Shown here piece after piece: positions 1-12,094 of a stretch of DNA of 64,000 nt (the first letter of the stretch is position 1; each line of letters opens with the position of its first letter). The notes under the pieces were generated by a model. The model made no database searches. It saw only the letters and a list, made by a program, of their open reading frames with translations, and was not told the DNA's origin. The DNA is taken from the NCBI GenBank assembly GCA_033032175.1, contig CM065318.1, positions 17,918,001 to 17,982,000 on the forward strand. The letters are read 5' to 3'. The translations under genes were made by a program, and so were the position numbers. This stretch comes from Saturnia japonica (taxonomy: Eukaryota > Arthropoda > Insecta > Lepidoptera > Saturniidae).

Positions 1-844
1 TTGATAAACTGAAGCTGATCACCATGAAAGTTGGTAGATCCAAGTGTTTTTTTAAAGGGAAAGGTGTTTATTCTATCCTCGAACGTGACAGGTGGCACTG
101 TTGACTAGTTAAAGACTACTCGAAACAGCAGAACAATGTATGCTGAGTCAGCTAGTAAATTATGTATATACATAGATTTTATTAAATATTTTAAACTAAT
201 CCTTATTTTGTTTAACGTTTCGATATATTTTATTAAAATAAAAATAAAAATTATATTATTAGTAGTATTAAGCTTCCTATTTAATTATGTCAATGTATTT
301 TTAATTTCCCTATAATATTTTGTCGTTTTACTATTTAAGTCTATTATGTTTTTTGTATGTATGGGTAGAATAAATAAATATACCTAATCTGTAAGGTAAC
401 TAATCTATGACAGATGAATAAACCCATCTCATTGGTTTCCACGCTATAGTATAATAAGTTTTTTTTGTGAATATAATTATTTTACATTGTTATTACATTA
501 TAATTTAAGGAAAGTTTCTTAAAGTCTGCCTAGTTTAACAAATTTCTTATGAAAACCAACTTAATTTGGTAAAAGAATGTTTCGTTTCGATTTTACTTGT
601 GGGAATAGGCAAATGGTTGGGACGCCTCAGGCTTAGGCTGAAATAAGTTCGAAAAGAAAATATAAAAACCTACCAAATTAATTCTCATTGCTCAGCACTA
701 GGCTACATGGTATTTCAAACTTAGTGGTGGAAAGCTTAGTGAAGTTTCGGTTCGATTTCGCTTTCAAAACTCCATATTCAAGTCTACAAGCTCCCATTTG
801 GAAATAGTTGAAACGATTTTTGTACTTATAATTTTTAGTGGGGG
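1..844. other. AT-rich non-coding stretch
   Basis: I see no open frame of note, no RNA gene and no recognisable element in this stretch. It is A+T rich with short poly(A) and poly(T) runs. Confidence 0.6.
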
Positions 845-1340
845 ATACGAATATACCATTAAATAAAATTTGCCTGTCTCTGTATATCTGTAACGTATGT
901 CCGGATTTAAATCCAAAAACGGCTTGTCCGATTCTTATAAAATTTTGTATACGAGATACTTATCATTGGTCATTTCTTAAGGTGTAGGAAATTTCAATTT
1001 TACTTTTAGAAATCGTAAAAATAAAAAAAATAAAAAAATAAATCTTAATTTTTGACCGATTCTGATGATATTTTGTACACGGGAAGTATAAGCCATACCA
1101 TGAATGATATGGCTATGAGAAGTTTTAATAACATTTTTAGGAATCGTAAAAAAAGTATTTGCATCAATTTAAAATTCCCTTAATTCGTAACCTATTTTGA
1201 TGAAAATTGTAAACGGGAAATACACGCCATTCCTCAATTGATACGTCATATGAATTGTCAACAAAATGAGTAAAAATAAAATTACGGGATGTAAATAACT
1301 ACTGCTTAGTAACAAACGCGTGCGGAGCTATTTTTTATAT
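845..1340 (-). repeat. Family B dispersed repeat with three imperfect internal tandem units
   Basis: Bases about 1256-1335 match the reverse complement of 7166-7250, including the shared segment ATTACGGGATGTAAATA, so this is the same family in the opposite orientation. Inside it, a unit containing a GATTYTKATRAWATTTTGTA-like sequence recurs at about 930, 1058 and 1193, giving three diverged units of roughly 128-135 bp. Each is followed by an A-rich spacer. There is no coding capacity. The copies were aligned by eye only. Confidence 0.55.
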
Positions 1341-2045
1341 ATCTATAAATAACCGATCTTATATTATATTTTCGCAGCTTCAAAGTTTTTTTAATAAGTT
1401 GTTGTAACGAAAATCAAATCTGCGATTTGTTAGGGAACAAGTCCGATATCTTATCCACACCAGCACAGAAAAGTTTGATTACAGTTTAGACAGATAATAT
1501 TTATAAAAGTTTGTATTAGGTTAAGTCAATATTCATATCATATAACACTATGTAAAAAAAATGTATTAAACTACATTTAAATATTAATTGAAGTACCCTA
1601 TAATATTGCGTGTAGAAAACATAATCTATACTAATACTATAAAACTGAAGATTATGTTTGTTTGTTTGGTTGAACGCGCTAATCTCAGGAACTACTGGTT
1701 CGAATGGAAAAACTATTTTAGTTTTAGATAGCCCATTTATCGAGAAAAGCTATAGGCTATAAATCATCACGTAACGACCAATAGGAGCGGAGCATCAATG
1801 AAAAATGTTGCAAAAACGGGCGAAATGTATTCATTTTGAAAGCTTCCGCTGCATGAACTGCGTGAATGGTTAAAGTTAACTATACAACATTAACGTGTGA
1901 AAGAATTGTTTCTCTTAAAAATACCTAAAAAAAGTCCGCGACAGCATTTGATTATCTTATAAGATTTACTCAATATAACCTTTTTTATGGTGATAAAATT
2001 AGTTCTATAATAATTAATTATTTGCGAAGGTGTTTGTATATTACA

Positions 2046-2250
2046 GGCTTCGTGGCCCAGTGGTAGGAAACGCTACTATTACTACCCGAGGTCACGGGTT
2101 CGATCCCCGCCCATGACTGACTTTGTGTGATGAGCATAAATGTCAGTTGTGTGTCTATATATGTATATATATCAGCTGTTTAGTTACCATATTACAAGCT
2201 TTGCTTAGTTTGGAATTAAAAGACCGTGTGTGAATTTGTTTAAAAAAAAA
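2046..2250 (+). mobile_element. tRNA-derived SINE
   Basis: The 5' part has an RNA polymerase III A box (TGGCCCAGTGG, 2053-2063) and a B box (GGTTCGATCCC, 2097-2107), about 33 bp apart as in a tRNA gene. A non-tRNA body follows, containing GCTTTGCTTAGTTTGG and GACCGTGTGTGAATTTG, and it ends in a poly(A)-like run near 2250. The tRNA-like head plus unrelated body and A-rich tail is the classic SINE plan, and this body type is frequent in Lepidoptera. It is not a functional tRNA gene: the head cannot fold into a full cloverleaf with a matched acceptor stem. The promoter boxes look intact. Confidence 0.75.
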
Positions 2251-2460
2251 ACATGGTATTAATCCTTATCGAAATAAAAACATTATTCATCACTAGTATT
2301 TAATTTTGAACAAAATTGTCATTTACAGTAATTGATTTAAATGAATATCGTGGGAGATATCATAGTTTTAAATTAACTCGGTAGAAAAATAATGATCAAG
2401 TATCGCGAGCGCATTTTGTATAATAATGTGGGTGGCGGGCGGTACCTTTATTACAGTGCC

Positions 2461-2503
2461 TGCGAACCACTCTCTCTATCCCTTTCTCTCTCTCTCTCTC
2501 TCT
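2461..2503. repeat. (CT)n microsatellite
   Basis: A CT-rich run (TCTCTCTATCCCTTTCTCTC then a near-pure CT stretch) lies close to the right end of the surrounding family B copy. Simple-sequence tract only. Confidence 0.8.
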
Positions 2504-2540
2504 TATATGACGCAAACGAAGTTGCAGGGGTCAGCTAGTT

Positions 2541-5050
2541 AGTTATAAATAGACGTACACATCCCAGAGTTGACATTTCAAAAAACTTTCATGAATTTTT
2601 TTTTTTTTTTTAATTAAAACATAATATTTATGTTATTACTCTGGGGCTTAACATTGTATAGCAGCATATTGTATATAGAGTTGCGTATGGGACTAATACA
2701 ATAAAAACATCATTTGAAAACTTGTATTTTGAAAGATAATTGTAACTTATTTTAAATAGGACTTTATTGAGAGTGGATAAGGAATTTAATTAATTATTAT
2801 CAACAGGCTTAAATAATAATATGTACCATAAGCCCACGTTTCCTTCGGTATTTCTTTGCCTGCTCTAAATATAAACATTAAACTAAAAGGCTTAAAGAAA
2901 TAAACTGCATTTATAGAATACGTACACGAAACGACTGTTTAACTGGATGCAATGGCGTATACTCTTGGAAATTGTCTTAAGAGAGCGAAGACGTTCCCTG
3001 CTAGACGACAAGTTACTATTAACTACTAGTGATGTGATATAAAAACTAAAGCTAACGATATATCGACATAAAACATTATTTATTTTCAGTCTACCCTCTC
3101 AATATAATTAACTATACAACACCACTGATACTAAATATGCCTATAGTAGCATGTGAGTTATAAAATTGTAAATTTTAACTTTAAAATCTCTGTCATATTT
3201 AAAATAAAAATAAAAGACAGAAATAAAACATATTTTAAATAAACACGCCATGATCTGTACAAACCGAAATTTGTCTTTGAAATAATATCAGTTAACGAGG
3301 TAATTATTAAAAAAAACCGCAGAAACAAGTTTCAGATAAACAGTTTTTTTTAGTTTTACTAAAATATATTTCTTGCTGCTAATATGTTTCAATCTCGGAT
3401 TGGAGCTAGTTTAAAAAAGCTTTCTACTTATCCTTATACCACGTAATTTGGTTTCACTGTATTAACAACTTACACTCTGATTTATAATTCACTAGATTAA
3501 AGTGACAGCTGCGATCGACTTGTTTTTTTTTTTAATGTTGCTAACGTGGATCACAGTGTTGTAAGTATAGCTATTTTCCAATTATTTCTTTATTTCATTT
3601 TACTCATTGGTTATAAATAAATATTTAATAAATATAAACGGAACACATTTTAAATTTTTTTACACTGACAATAGAACTTACCTACTACCAAAAAGAGTAA
3701 AAAGTGAATACAATAGGAAATATGAAAGATTTTTATTCAAGTATTTCACAGATAAAAACGTGCATACATGTAATAAACGTTAACTTCATGTAATTTCTAC
3801 TCATTTATGTTAGACTACATTCTATAAATCATATTCATTTTATTGTCGATTTCTTATTTATTACAGGAATCGTTTATGTATTTTATTTATTAATATCTAT
3901 TGTTGTGTTTAATGTATTTTATTTATATTTATTAAACATTTATGCAAAAAAATGAGAAAAAATAAATTGAGGACCAATGTCAAAACAGTTCGATGAATAA
4001 TTTAGTAACATTATGCTCCACGGTAGCAACATTAAAGAAAGGTCTATCGCAGAGTGTATAAATAATATTTTTCCTTCTCCTCGTCCAATTCAACAAAGCA
4101 CGCATTCTAACGAGGCAATCCCGCTTTCATCTACAGAGTAAGATGTTTCTTTTTTTCTTCCTGGTCTCCTCACGATAGTTTATTACACCATCGGTGAGTG
4201 GTGTCAATAATAAAATGGCAAATGAAGGCGTACAAAACACCAGCTTTTACAAATTAATCTCAAGCCAGGAAATATCGACCTGGTCTTAAATATTCAATCA
4301 ACACCCACGATTATATCCGATTAATTTTATAATTCGAGAAATTAACGTTTTATTTTTAGAACTCTTAAACTTGCTTAATAAGTTTAATATTTTAAGTTAT
4401 ATTTATTATTTTAACCAAATCGGGACATGACCATTTCACGATTGAAAAGTAACACGTGCAGTAAAAAGATATTAAGATTATATAAATTTTTAATATCGAC
4501 AAACATGAAGGTGCACCACTAAACTCGTCTCTCGAAGTTAACGCATTACCGAAACTGCAGCTCAACGCCGGAACTTACCTCGTAACCTTACACATAGCAG
4601 TTCTCTCACCAATTCCCGTAATTACTGTACCTCATAATGCTATAAAAATATATTACAGCTCGTGTCTGAGTTCGTGCGCTAGTTCATATAAATTTTCTTT
4701 ATAAAAAATAGGTATCATAATATTAACTACCTTATAGAATCCAGGAATATCTTATGCAGGGCTTATTTTCATATAAGCTGATGTCCACCCGTTTCACAGG
4801 GCGTATGTTTTTTATAACGGTATTAAAAGTATCCTAAGTCCTATTCCACGATATAACTGACTTCTTTTATTCTAGAATCATGACGACGACAGCCATGAAT
4901 ATATCTATTTTGTAGGCAAACCAACTGCCAAGATACAGGGAACCCTAGTTTGGCAGTCAGGAGCTCTAGCACTTTTATAAAAAAGTGTTATGTTATTATT
5001 TTTTTGTTGTATGTTTCTAAATGTAATGTCACTTGTACCTTGAATTAATA
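2541..5050. other. AT-rich non-coding stretch
   Basis: Strongly A+T-rich sequence with many short poly(A)/poly(T) runs. I see no credible exon, RNA gene or recognisable mobile element here. Confidence 0.55.
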
Positions 5051-5310
5051 CATTATTAATCTTCTTCTTCTTGATGTTTGTATGTATATTCCGAATGGAC
5101 TTCCAAACGACTGGAGCGATTGTGATGAAATTTTCAGTCGATCTTCATATTAGCCCAGTGGGTGATCTTGTAGAGAACTTCGCGGCTGAGTGCCCTCTGC
5201 GCTCGCCCCCAAGTCCGGTGAAGCCGTAAAAGCCGCAGCGGCTTCAGGGCCTTTAAGGCTAACAGTGTGGTCAGATCTAAAAAAAAACTTGTAGAGTTTA
5301 GTAACGATCG
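5051..5310 (+). repeat. Dispersed repeat remnant including a family C segment
   Basis: A repeat-like lead-in (TGTATGTATATTCCGAATGG, then a segment reading like the common insect 'gcgattgtgatgaaattttc' consensus) runs into a GC-richer block at about 5180-5285. That block contains AAGCCGCAGCGGCTTCAGGG and TAAGGCTAACAGTGTGGTCA. The same block recurs at 7415-7480 (same orientation) and 41420-41505 (inverted), so it is a dispersed family rather than an exon, although short open frames cross it. Confidence 0.6.
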
Positions 5311-5389
5311 AAACAATGTTCCCTGTGGCTTTAAAACTGGACTGTGGAAGACATATTACGTTTTTGTTATTCATTTATGGCTGCAACTC

Positions 5390-5565
5390 TGACGTATTTT
5401 CCATGTAAATTTCTTCTTCACACGATATCAAAATCAAAAAAAAAAACTTTATTTAATTTAAGCCCTAAGAAGGCACTTATGAAAGTCAAAACATTACTAC
5501 AGGTTCGGAAAATATCCCAGACATCGAGAAGGAACGGCAAGACACTAGATTGGGTTCATTTATTT
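5390..5565 (+). repeat. Family D dispersed repeat
   Basis: Contains AAATCAAAAAAAAAAACTTT, AAGAAGGCACTTATGAAAGT and ATATCCCAGACATCGAGAAG. Related copies are at 44250-44400 (minus), 62390-62500 (minus) and 63862-64000 (plus). An 81-codon open frame crosses this copy, but the protein-level similarity between copies is only what shared DNA would give, so I do not call it a gene. Confidence 0.7.
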
Positions 5566-5589
5566 TTTTGTCAACTGTACAAATGTTAA

Positions 5590-6240
5590 TATAACAGGTA
5601 CAACAATAATAATTTAGAGATGCATAGAGAGGGAGTCACTTCCAGACATCACTATAATTCACATAATGATCCACCCTACTATAATGACTTTTTGACAGTA
5701 AAGCTCGCTTGACATGGTCCTTGAACTTGTTGTCCGGCAAATCATTAATGTGCTTCGGGATATTGTTATTGTTTAATATAATGTGTTTTTAATACGATGA
5801 TAAACAGATACATTCTTATAAATGCATCTATATTTTTATTAGACATGCTATAGCATTTAAGATTATATTTATCAGTCGCTTACTGACAAATCGTAATATT
5901 CCTTTTACGTTAATATTGCGTTCACTGCTTTTACGATTTCTGTGTAGAATTTTCTGTGTAGAATTTTCTGGTAGGTGCCAAAGAACCTTAAGTGTGGTAG
6001 ATGCGCTGTTCTATTGGTGTATTTTCAGTTTTCATTTACGCATATCCTCATGGCAGTATCGTCTGACTGATTGACTGTGTTTTTTGACTAGGAACAGTAT
6101 CGTGATATTGCCATGTTACTATTTTTTTAAATCTTAGCTTCATTGCGTCATTTTTTCGAAATATATGCGACTTTACAAATTTTGTTAGTGTAAGGCGTAA
6201 TGGTCTGAAGGTCGTTTCGGCCTCTTATTAAGGTATATAT
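5590..6240. other. AT-rich non-coding stretch
   Basis: No gene or clear element seen. A short local duplication occurs at about 5940-5970, where TGTGTAGAATTTTCTG is repeated in tandem. Confidence 0.5.
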
Positions 6241-6244
6241 AAAA

Positions 6245-6766
6245 ACTAGCTGTACCCGTGGCTTCGCTCACGTGGACTACAGAATGCCCACGCGAATCTT
6301 TATCCCCCGCACCCGGCTATTTTAAGGACAAAAATGCTTTTGGTGGGTGTTCTTTAGAAGATAGACGCATTACCTTTCTGCCTTTTTTGTAGGTTCTTTT
6401 AATGCCTACAATTATGTAGTATATTAATTTGATATATCTCTTATAGTTTACTCAGCGTAAGCCATTTAAGCGCCTGAATTTATTTCACCATGACTTGTTT
6501 TTTTTAGTTGTACGGAACCCTAATTATTTTTCTAAAATATAAGTAGCCTAAATTACTCCCTATAATATCAGCTATCTATCAGTGAAAGTCATATCAAAAT
6601 CGGTCCAACCGTTTCAGAAATTACTTGGAATAAACAGACAGACAAAAAAAATTAAAAATGCATTTTTTGTTTTAGGTATCCTATATACTTTCATATGTAT
6701 TTAGTAGAAAACTGTTATTTTGACATTACAAACAGACACTTCAGTTTTATTAATTGTATAGATTTT
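6245..6766 (+). repeat. Family B dispersed repeat, long copy
   Basis: Begins ACTAGCTGTACCCGTGGCTT and ends near TTAATTGTATAGATTTT. The interior includes TAGAAGATAGACGCATTACC, a segment reading like 'cagcgtaagccatttaagcg' (6455-6474), and AAAATCGGTCCAACCGTTTC (about 6596). The same internal blocks appear inverted at 29405-29695 and 31260-31545. I know of this kind of sequence as very common in insect genomes; a link to RTE-type LINE 3' ends is inference. No coding frame is evident. Confidence 0.65.
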
Positions 6767-7165
6767 ACAAATTGACAGCGAACGTAAACCCACCGCGGCA
6801 CCGGAGGCGAATGCGAGCAATCAGAACACAGTATGGCCGATACCGAACAGATCTCAATACCCCTTTGACAGTGAACGGTTCCATGATTGGTGTTACATCA
6901 AAGGGATTCTGCAAGTGCCGGCTCCAAATTGGTCCTGCTTTGCAGCGGGATGAAAATGTTTCACCCCTAGCTTTTGCCTGCGGTTTGGCCTGCACGCGTA
7001 TTATATGTCTGTGAGAATATTTTGGGTCGTAAGGGGGTATATTGAAATCTAGTTACTATCATAGCACGTTCTTCCAATTTGGACTTAGGCGTATTTATCA
7101 GCGAAATCGGCCGTCGTATTATCATTTGAAGTGTATTCATTTTTTAGAGTTTAAATATATAAAAA

Positions 7166-7385
7166 ACTAGCGGCGTCGCCGCGGTTCCGCATGCGTTTGC
7201 TACTACGCAGTTGCTATTTACATCCCGTAATTTGTCAATAATTGAGTAGAAAACTATTCTATATTTTACGTTGGGTCAAATTATAGATAGTTACGAAATT
7301 TCATCAAAATCTGTTGAGTAGTTTCGGAGTTTATCCCGAACAAATATTGTAACACGAGATATTTATATCTATAAAGATATACCTT
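7166..7385 (+). repeat. Family B dispersed repeat, short copy
   Basis: Begins ACTAGCGGCGTCGCCGCGGT and carries ATTTCATCAAAATCTGTTGA, AGTAGTTTCGGAGTTTATCC and a terminal ATATTTATATCTATAAAGAT. It matches the inverted copy at 1256-1340 through the segment around ATTTACATCCCGTAATTTGT. Confidence 0.65.
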
Positions 7386-7414
7386 TGAATATTTGTCAAA
7401 ACCCAAAGCCAATG

Positions 7415-7500
7415 GATGTAAGATGTAAAAGCCGTCAGAGGCTCCAGGGCCCCTAAGGCTAACAGTATAGTCAGTTCAAAATAAATAAAAAAAATTGTCA
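7415..7500 (+). repeat. Family C segment
   Basis: Shares GTAAAAGCCG, GGCTCCAGGGCCCCTAAGG and CTAACAGTATAGTCAG with the copies at about 5220 and 41430. Too short to classify. Confidence 0.55.
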
Positions 7501-7966
7501 AAACTACACTTTTAATTATACCCTTTGAATTTTACATAATCAGGCAAAAACATCTGCCACAGAAAGGTCATGAATTGAATCAACATTTATCGATAACAAA
7601 TTATGAGAAAACTATAATTCATTTTCCCGATTAATAGAGAAATTTCGCTGGCGTCAATGTTTCCACACTATACTCGATATAATCAACCGATAGTGTTGCA
7701 AATTGAAATTAATAAACTAACGCGAACTTGGAAGAATTTAATTGATATATGCAAAATTATGAACGATAACCAGATATTGGAGCCAAATTACAAACTGTTC
7801 CTGCAAGTTTAGACTGAGTAACAAAATTTTTTTTAGGTAGATAATTGTTTTAGGTTGTACAATAAAATTCCTAAGCACATTACCGATTTGTCGGATAATA
7901 AGTTCAAAAATCATGTTAAGTAAGTAAGTCTTATTGTCGATCATAACGTGAATGAAGGTCCATTTT
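7501..7966. other. AT-rich non-coding stretch
   Basis: Nothing recognisable. Short open frames here are AT-rich and look random. Confidence 0.5.
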
Positions 7967-8072
7967 ATTAATAAGCGTAAACAACATACAGAGTAAAACA
8001 GTATTGATAAGCGTAAAAAGCATAGAGTAAAAAGGTATTAATAAGCGTAAACAACACATGGAGTAAAAAAGT
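7967..8072. repeat. Short tandem repeat, three units of about 35 bp
   Basis: The unit ATTAATAAGCGTAAACAACA followed by an AGAGTAAAA-type end starts at 7967, 8003 and 8037 and finishes at about 8072. The units differ by small indels and substitutions. Confidence 0.75.
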
Positions 8073-11030
8073 CCCGCCCCTGTATTAGTGTTATGACATT
8101 CAATTATACGCCTTCTTAGGTAGTACCTATTTCGAAATTACCTACCTCATTGAATAAAACATTTTTAATTTGTAAATTAATGCTAAAATTAATATTAAAT
8201 TATGATTTGTAAAGATAAAAAAAACTCTTATAATATCCTTTTAGCATTATTCCTTTGTTTTACGAGCTTCACTTTAAACGGGCGAATTCAATTAAGTACT
8301 CATTACGCGTTAAGACCGGTCGCCATAGCAACGCAAGATTAGCTCACCCCTACCGGGTAAATCCTCTTGGTAAAGGAAAATTTTCCGGGTATTTTGTTTT
8401 CATTGCGTTTCGATACATCGGACTCTGCTTTGACGGTCACCTTACAATGTTGATTTTGGTACAGTCTCCGCTTTGTGGGTACGTGGTATTTTCGATAGAA
8501 ACAGTAGATAAATGATAACGATATCAGAAAACCAAAGACACTAAACCACCATACATACGTTCACAGAAAGAAAGTGGATAAATAAATAGTAATAAAAGTC
8601 AAGTTGTCAATTGTCAACTATTTGCATTCTCTATTGTTTGTCTCGGAGTACCACCTTGTATTTTTGTGGGTTCTTTATAAGAGGTAACCTCTGGAACTAA
8701 TGAAGTGATTCTAAAAATTATTTTACTCATAGAACGCTACACTATCCCTAGATTTACTTTTAAAAACATAGATCATTTTATCTACTACCTTCAAGGTTAA
8801 GATTTGTTGCCAAGCACTTACGGTGTACAAAAGCAGCTGCACTTGAGAGCCGGTATTACCTTTCTAGTCTTAAAGTGTTACCATATTCGACTGCGTCGTT
8901 ATTTACTTCTCTGATAAAATTATAATAAAGGTAGGATTTCGGGACGCACGATAGAGACGCGCAGTGTTGACAAGCGACCGATATAGTTCACTCTCTGTCT
9001 GTTTTGTATAAAGTGCATTTAAATAGGTGCGATCGACGATACGGGAGATAGCGTCGGGCGACAGTGGACAAGGACCATTATATGAATTTGTTTGACAAAT
9101 TCGTCGCGTGTATTTGACAAAGTCAAATTGGCATATTCTTTTTACGATAACATTATATTTACAAAAAATAATACGTTGGAGGAGTTCATTCATGTAAATC
9201 GAGTTTTTACCAAGAAATAGGTTATTAATGTAGTTATTTTTTTTCTAATTCACATATTTGCATCACTATGAAAGAAAAATAATTGTGCAAGATAACAAAA
9301 TTACTTTAAATTTTAGTGGTATTTATAGATAATATAATTAATAGTTATAATTACGCCAAGCATTACAAATAAATGAATAGAATTTCTCTTTAAATATTAT
9401 TATTAAAATAAGAGTCTATAAAATAAATTACTATAAAAATAAGTATCACTGTACATTAAATTTTTATCAATAAATAACATTGAGTTAATTAATTTTTTAT
9501 TTATTTATAATATCAATAAGATCAAAAAAGTTATAATTCAAAGTTGAAATATGTACAATGGTAACGCACATTATTTTTGATTTATTAAAAATATTGCTAT
9601 GTTAATAAAACGATTATTATAAGAATCATTTCTTTATATAAAAAACAAAAATAATCAAAGACTAGATTTTACTGAACTGTGCCTGCTTACTTATGTATAT
9701 TGTAACAGTATAAAGATCACTATATCAATTACAGATCCTTGTTTAGTATTTTGTAGGCAACCCAATAAACAGACGGACGTGTGACGGTGTTAAATCTTTT
9801 ATCTCAGCGTCGCCCTCTCATAAACAACATTATTGCCGCCCGAAAAAAGATCTGAGTTAGTCTCAAGTTGCGTCTGAAGAAGTTTTACTTTAAAAAACGC
9901 GAGTCTCGTGCTGTTGCAAAATCTCCGTAAACGATAACGAATGTAACTTAGGTGATAGCGATGGTTTTGATGATCCTATTTGAAGAAAAAACCGGAATAA
10001 AGCAACACATGCCCTAACATCCTGTTTTTGATTCACAACATCTGACTTGGCTGCATAATCTAAATAATAAACCTTTGCCTTTTTCATTCACGAAGAAAGA
10101 GAAGAACTATAAGGAAATAAATCTGTTGTCTTACTCCGACTCGCGTTCCCAAATCCCATCTTAAGCATAGTTAGGTGGGTATGATATATCCCTTACGAAA
10201 GAAGAGCAATGAACGTCATTTAGCCCAGCTCGGGTGGTCTGCAAATAACAGGTGCGAAGATAAAAGAACACATTAACAGCCAACACTATAAAAGTGCACA
10301 CAGACTATAAAAATACTCGCAGAAGCACAAACGGAGATATAAACTGAGCGCCCGTATTTACATGCAAATGAGGGTAGTCGAGCTGTACAGTGGCGACTGG
10401 CGATGCACCGGTCAACATAGACACGACCGTTTTTGTGTATTTTTGTTTAAAATAAAGTAAATCGCTTCAACTTTTCTACTGAAATCAATGGCACTGATTT
10501 TTATGGTATGCTTTGTTAAACGAAGAACAGAAGTGACAGTTGAAAAGATTAACAAACGAATTATCGACGGTCGTTGTAATATCTAGCAGGACATTGACAT
10601 CAAAATGTATGTCAAAAAGAATGATAAAGAAAATTGTCTGTTTGTTTACATCGTTTAAAGAACGAAATACTTATTTCGACAATACACACTAATATTAATG
10701 CAAAAGTAACTCTGTTTGTTACCTCTTCACGATTAAACCTTTGAATCGATCGCTGTGAAATTTCGTATAGAGGTATATGTAGCGTGGTACCTTTAGTCGC
10801 GACGAAGCCAGAGTTTAGATAATGCCATAGAAAAACAATAATTGAAAAGAGTGGTTATATGTGTGGTTAATTTCTAAAAAGAACTTTATTCAATGTTTAA
10901 TGAATTTTGGGAGATGGTTGCAAGATATGTATCCCTTTACGGACCCGCAATCTAGTAGCAATTAGTTTAAGAAGTTATTAATATAAGAAGAAGAAAGTGA
11001 TTTGTCTCCATTTTTTGGTTTCAAATCACT
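8073..11030. other. Non-coding stretch with one family B-like remnant
   Basis: No gene recognised. Two slightly GC-richer patches (8255-8515 and 8890-9190) contain open frames of 86 and 96 codons, but these resemble nothing I know and have no coding-like composition. Bases about 10688-10830 read like a family B lead-in (TGTTTGTTACCTCTTCACG, then GCTGTGAAATTTCGTATAGA) ending in CGACGAAGCCAGAG. The patch at about 10240-10450 has mixed composition and no assigned role. Confidence 0.45.
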
Positions 11031-11035
11031 GTGCC

Positions 11036-11210
11036 TGGTAGTAAGCACAATAGGATCCAAGAATCCAAGAACCGAGAGATCGACAAACCATCATCGGTAG
11101 TCGTTATCATGCTGCCAGTATGACTACTAACCTTTTGCCACCTGGAGATACATTGGCAGATTTAAAAAAACGAGATATTGACTGTGTCTGCATTATAAAC
11201 ATGTGCAAGG
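11036..11210 (+). repeat. Family A dispersed repeat, 5' portion
   Basis: Contains GTAAGCACAATAGGATCCAA, AGAACCGAGAGATCG and GTCGTTATCATGCTGCCAGT. It is related to the copies at 25236, 40430, 41583 and 43434. It runs directly into the tandem array that follows, which is built from the 3' part of the same family. Confidence 0.6.
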
Positions 11211-11840
11211 AGGTAACAATTCAGTTGAGTATAGATCCCTATATACCACCCCGCTTGATTACTGGATATACAGTGGCTGATTTCGTAATGTTACATGCCT
11301 AACGTGCCATTATGGCGGGTGTTATACCTAGTGTAAGGTGATCGCGACTCAGTTGAGTACAGATCCCTACCACCTCGCTTGATTACTGGATATACAGTGG
11401 CTGATTCCGGAATGTTACATGCCTAACGTGCCATTATGGCGGGTGTTATACCTAGTGTAAGGTAATCGCGACTCAGTTGAGTACAGATCCCTACCACCTC
11501 GCTTGATTACTGGATATACAGTGGCTGATTCCGGAATGTTACATGCCTAACGTGCCATTATGGCGGGTGTTATACCTAGTGTAAGGTGATCGCGACTCAG
11601 TTGAGTACAGATCCCTACCACCTCGCTTGATTACTGGATATACAGTGGCTGATTCCGGAATGTTACATGCCTAAGCGTGCCATTATGGCGGGTTTTATAC
11701 CTAGTGTAAGGTGATCGCGACTGAGTTGAGTACAGATCCCTACCACCTCGCTTAATTACTGGATATACAGTGGCTTTCCGGTATGTTACATGCCTAAGCG
11801 TGCCATTATGGCGGGTGTTATACTGGGTTTAAGGTGATCG
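11205..11840 (+). repeat. Minisatellite, five units of about 124 bp
   Basis: Unit starts (TCAGTTGAGTAC or a close variant) are at 11221, 11349, 11473, 11597 and 11722, giving spacings of 128, 124, 124 and 125 bp. Each unit carries CTCGCTTGATTACTGGATAT, ACAGTGGCTGATTCCGGAAT and GTGCCATTATGGCGGGTGTT. The middle units are nearly identical and the outer ones more diverged, as expected from expansion by unequal crossing-over. A 60-codon open frame across the first unit is incidental. Confidence 0.9.
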
Positions 11841-12094
11841 AATTCCAATCGCACACAATAATTTTCTTACCCTATTACCTATTCGTAATAATGAATAGGT
11901 AGATAGTCTAAGAAGTTATTGAGATATTAAGTCTGGTGATAAATAATATTAGTTTTCTATTCTGGATTGGAGAAGAAATTTTGATATTGTGGCATATTTT
12001 TTTATAGATTTTTATTCATTGAGTTAGATGTTGGTTATTAACTAATATGTAAATTTAAGAAGTTTAGGTATTGACGTATTTTATGAAATTATTT
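11841..12094. other. AT-rich spacer
   Basis: Nothing recognised between the minisatellite and the next dispersed repeat. Confidence 0.5.

Larger units (their letters stand above)
1622..2540 (-). repeat. Family B dispersed repeat, interrupted by a SINE
   Basis: The left edge reads ATCTATACTAATACTATAAA followed by a T/G-rich GTTTGTTTG segment. The right edge is GCAGGGGTCAGCTAGT at about 2524-2539, the reverse complement of the ACTAGC end seen at 6245 and 53486. Copies of this kind are common in insect genomes and may be 3' ends of RTE-like LINEs; that assignment is an inference. A tRNA-derived SINE sits inside at about 2046-2250 and a (CT)n tract near the right end. Confidence 0.55.

Noticed and set aside
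2046..2120. Possible tRNA gene
   Set aside because: A and B boxes are present but there is no matched acceptor stem, and a SINE-type body with an A-rich tail follows.
5344..5589. 81-codon open frame as a gene
   Set aside because: It lies on a dispersed repeat (family D) and the similar peptide at 44.2 kb follows from shared DNA.
8903..9193. 96-codon minus-strand open frame as a gene
   Set aside because: No motif, no supporting context; length is within what chance gives in 64 kb.
11205..11840. Possible CRISPR-like array
   Set aside because: Units are contiguous 124-bp tandem copies without spacers, in a eukaryotic setting.
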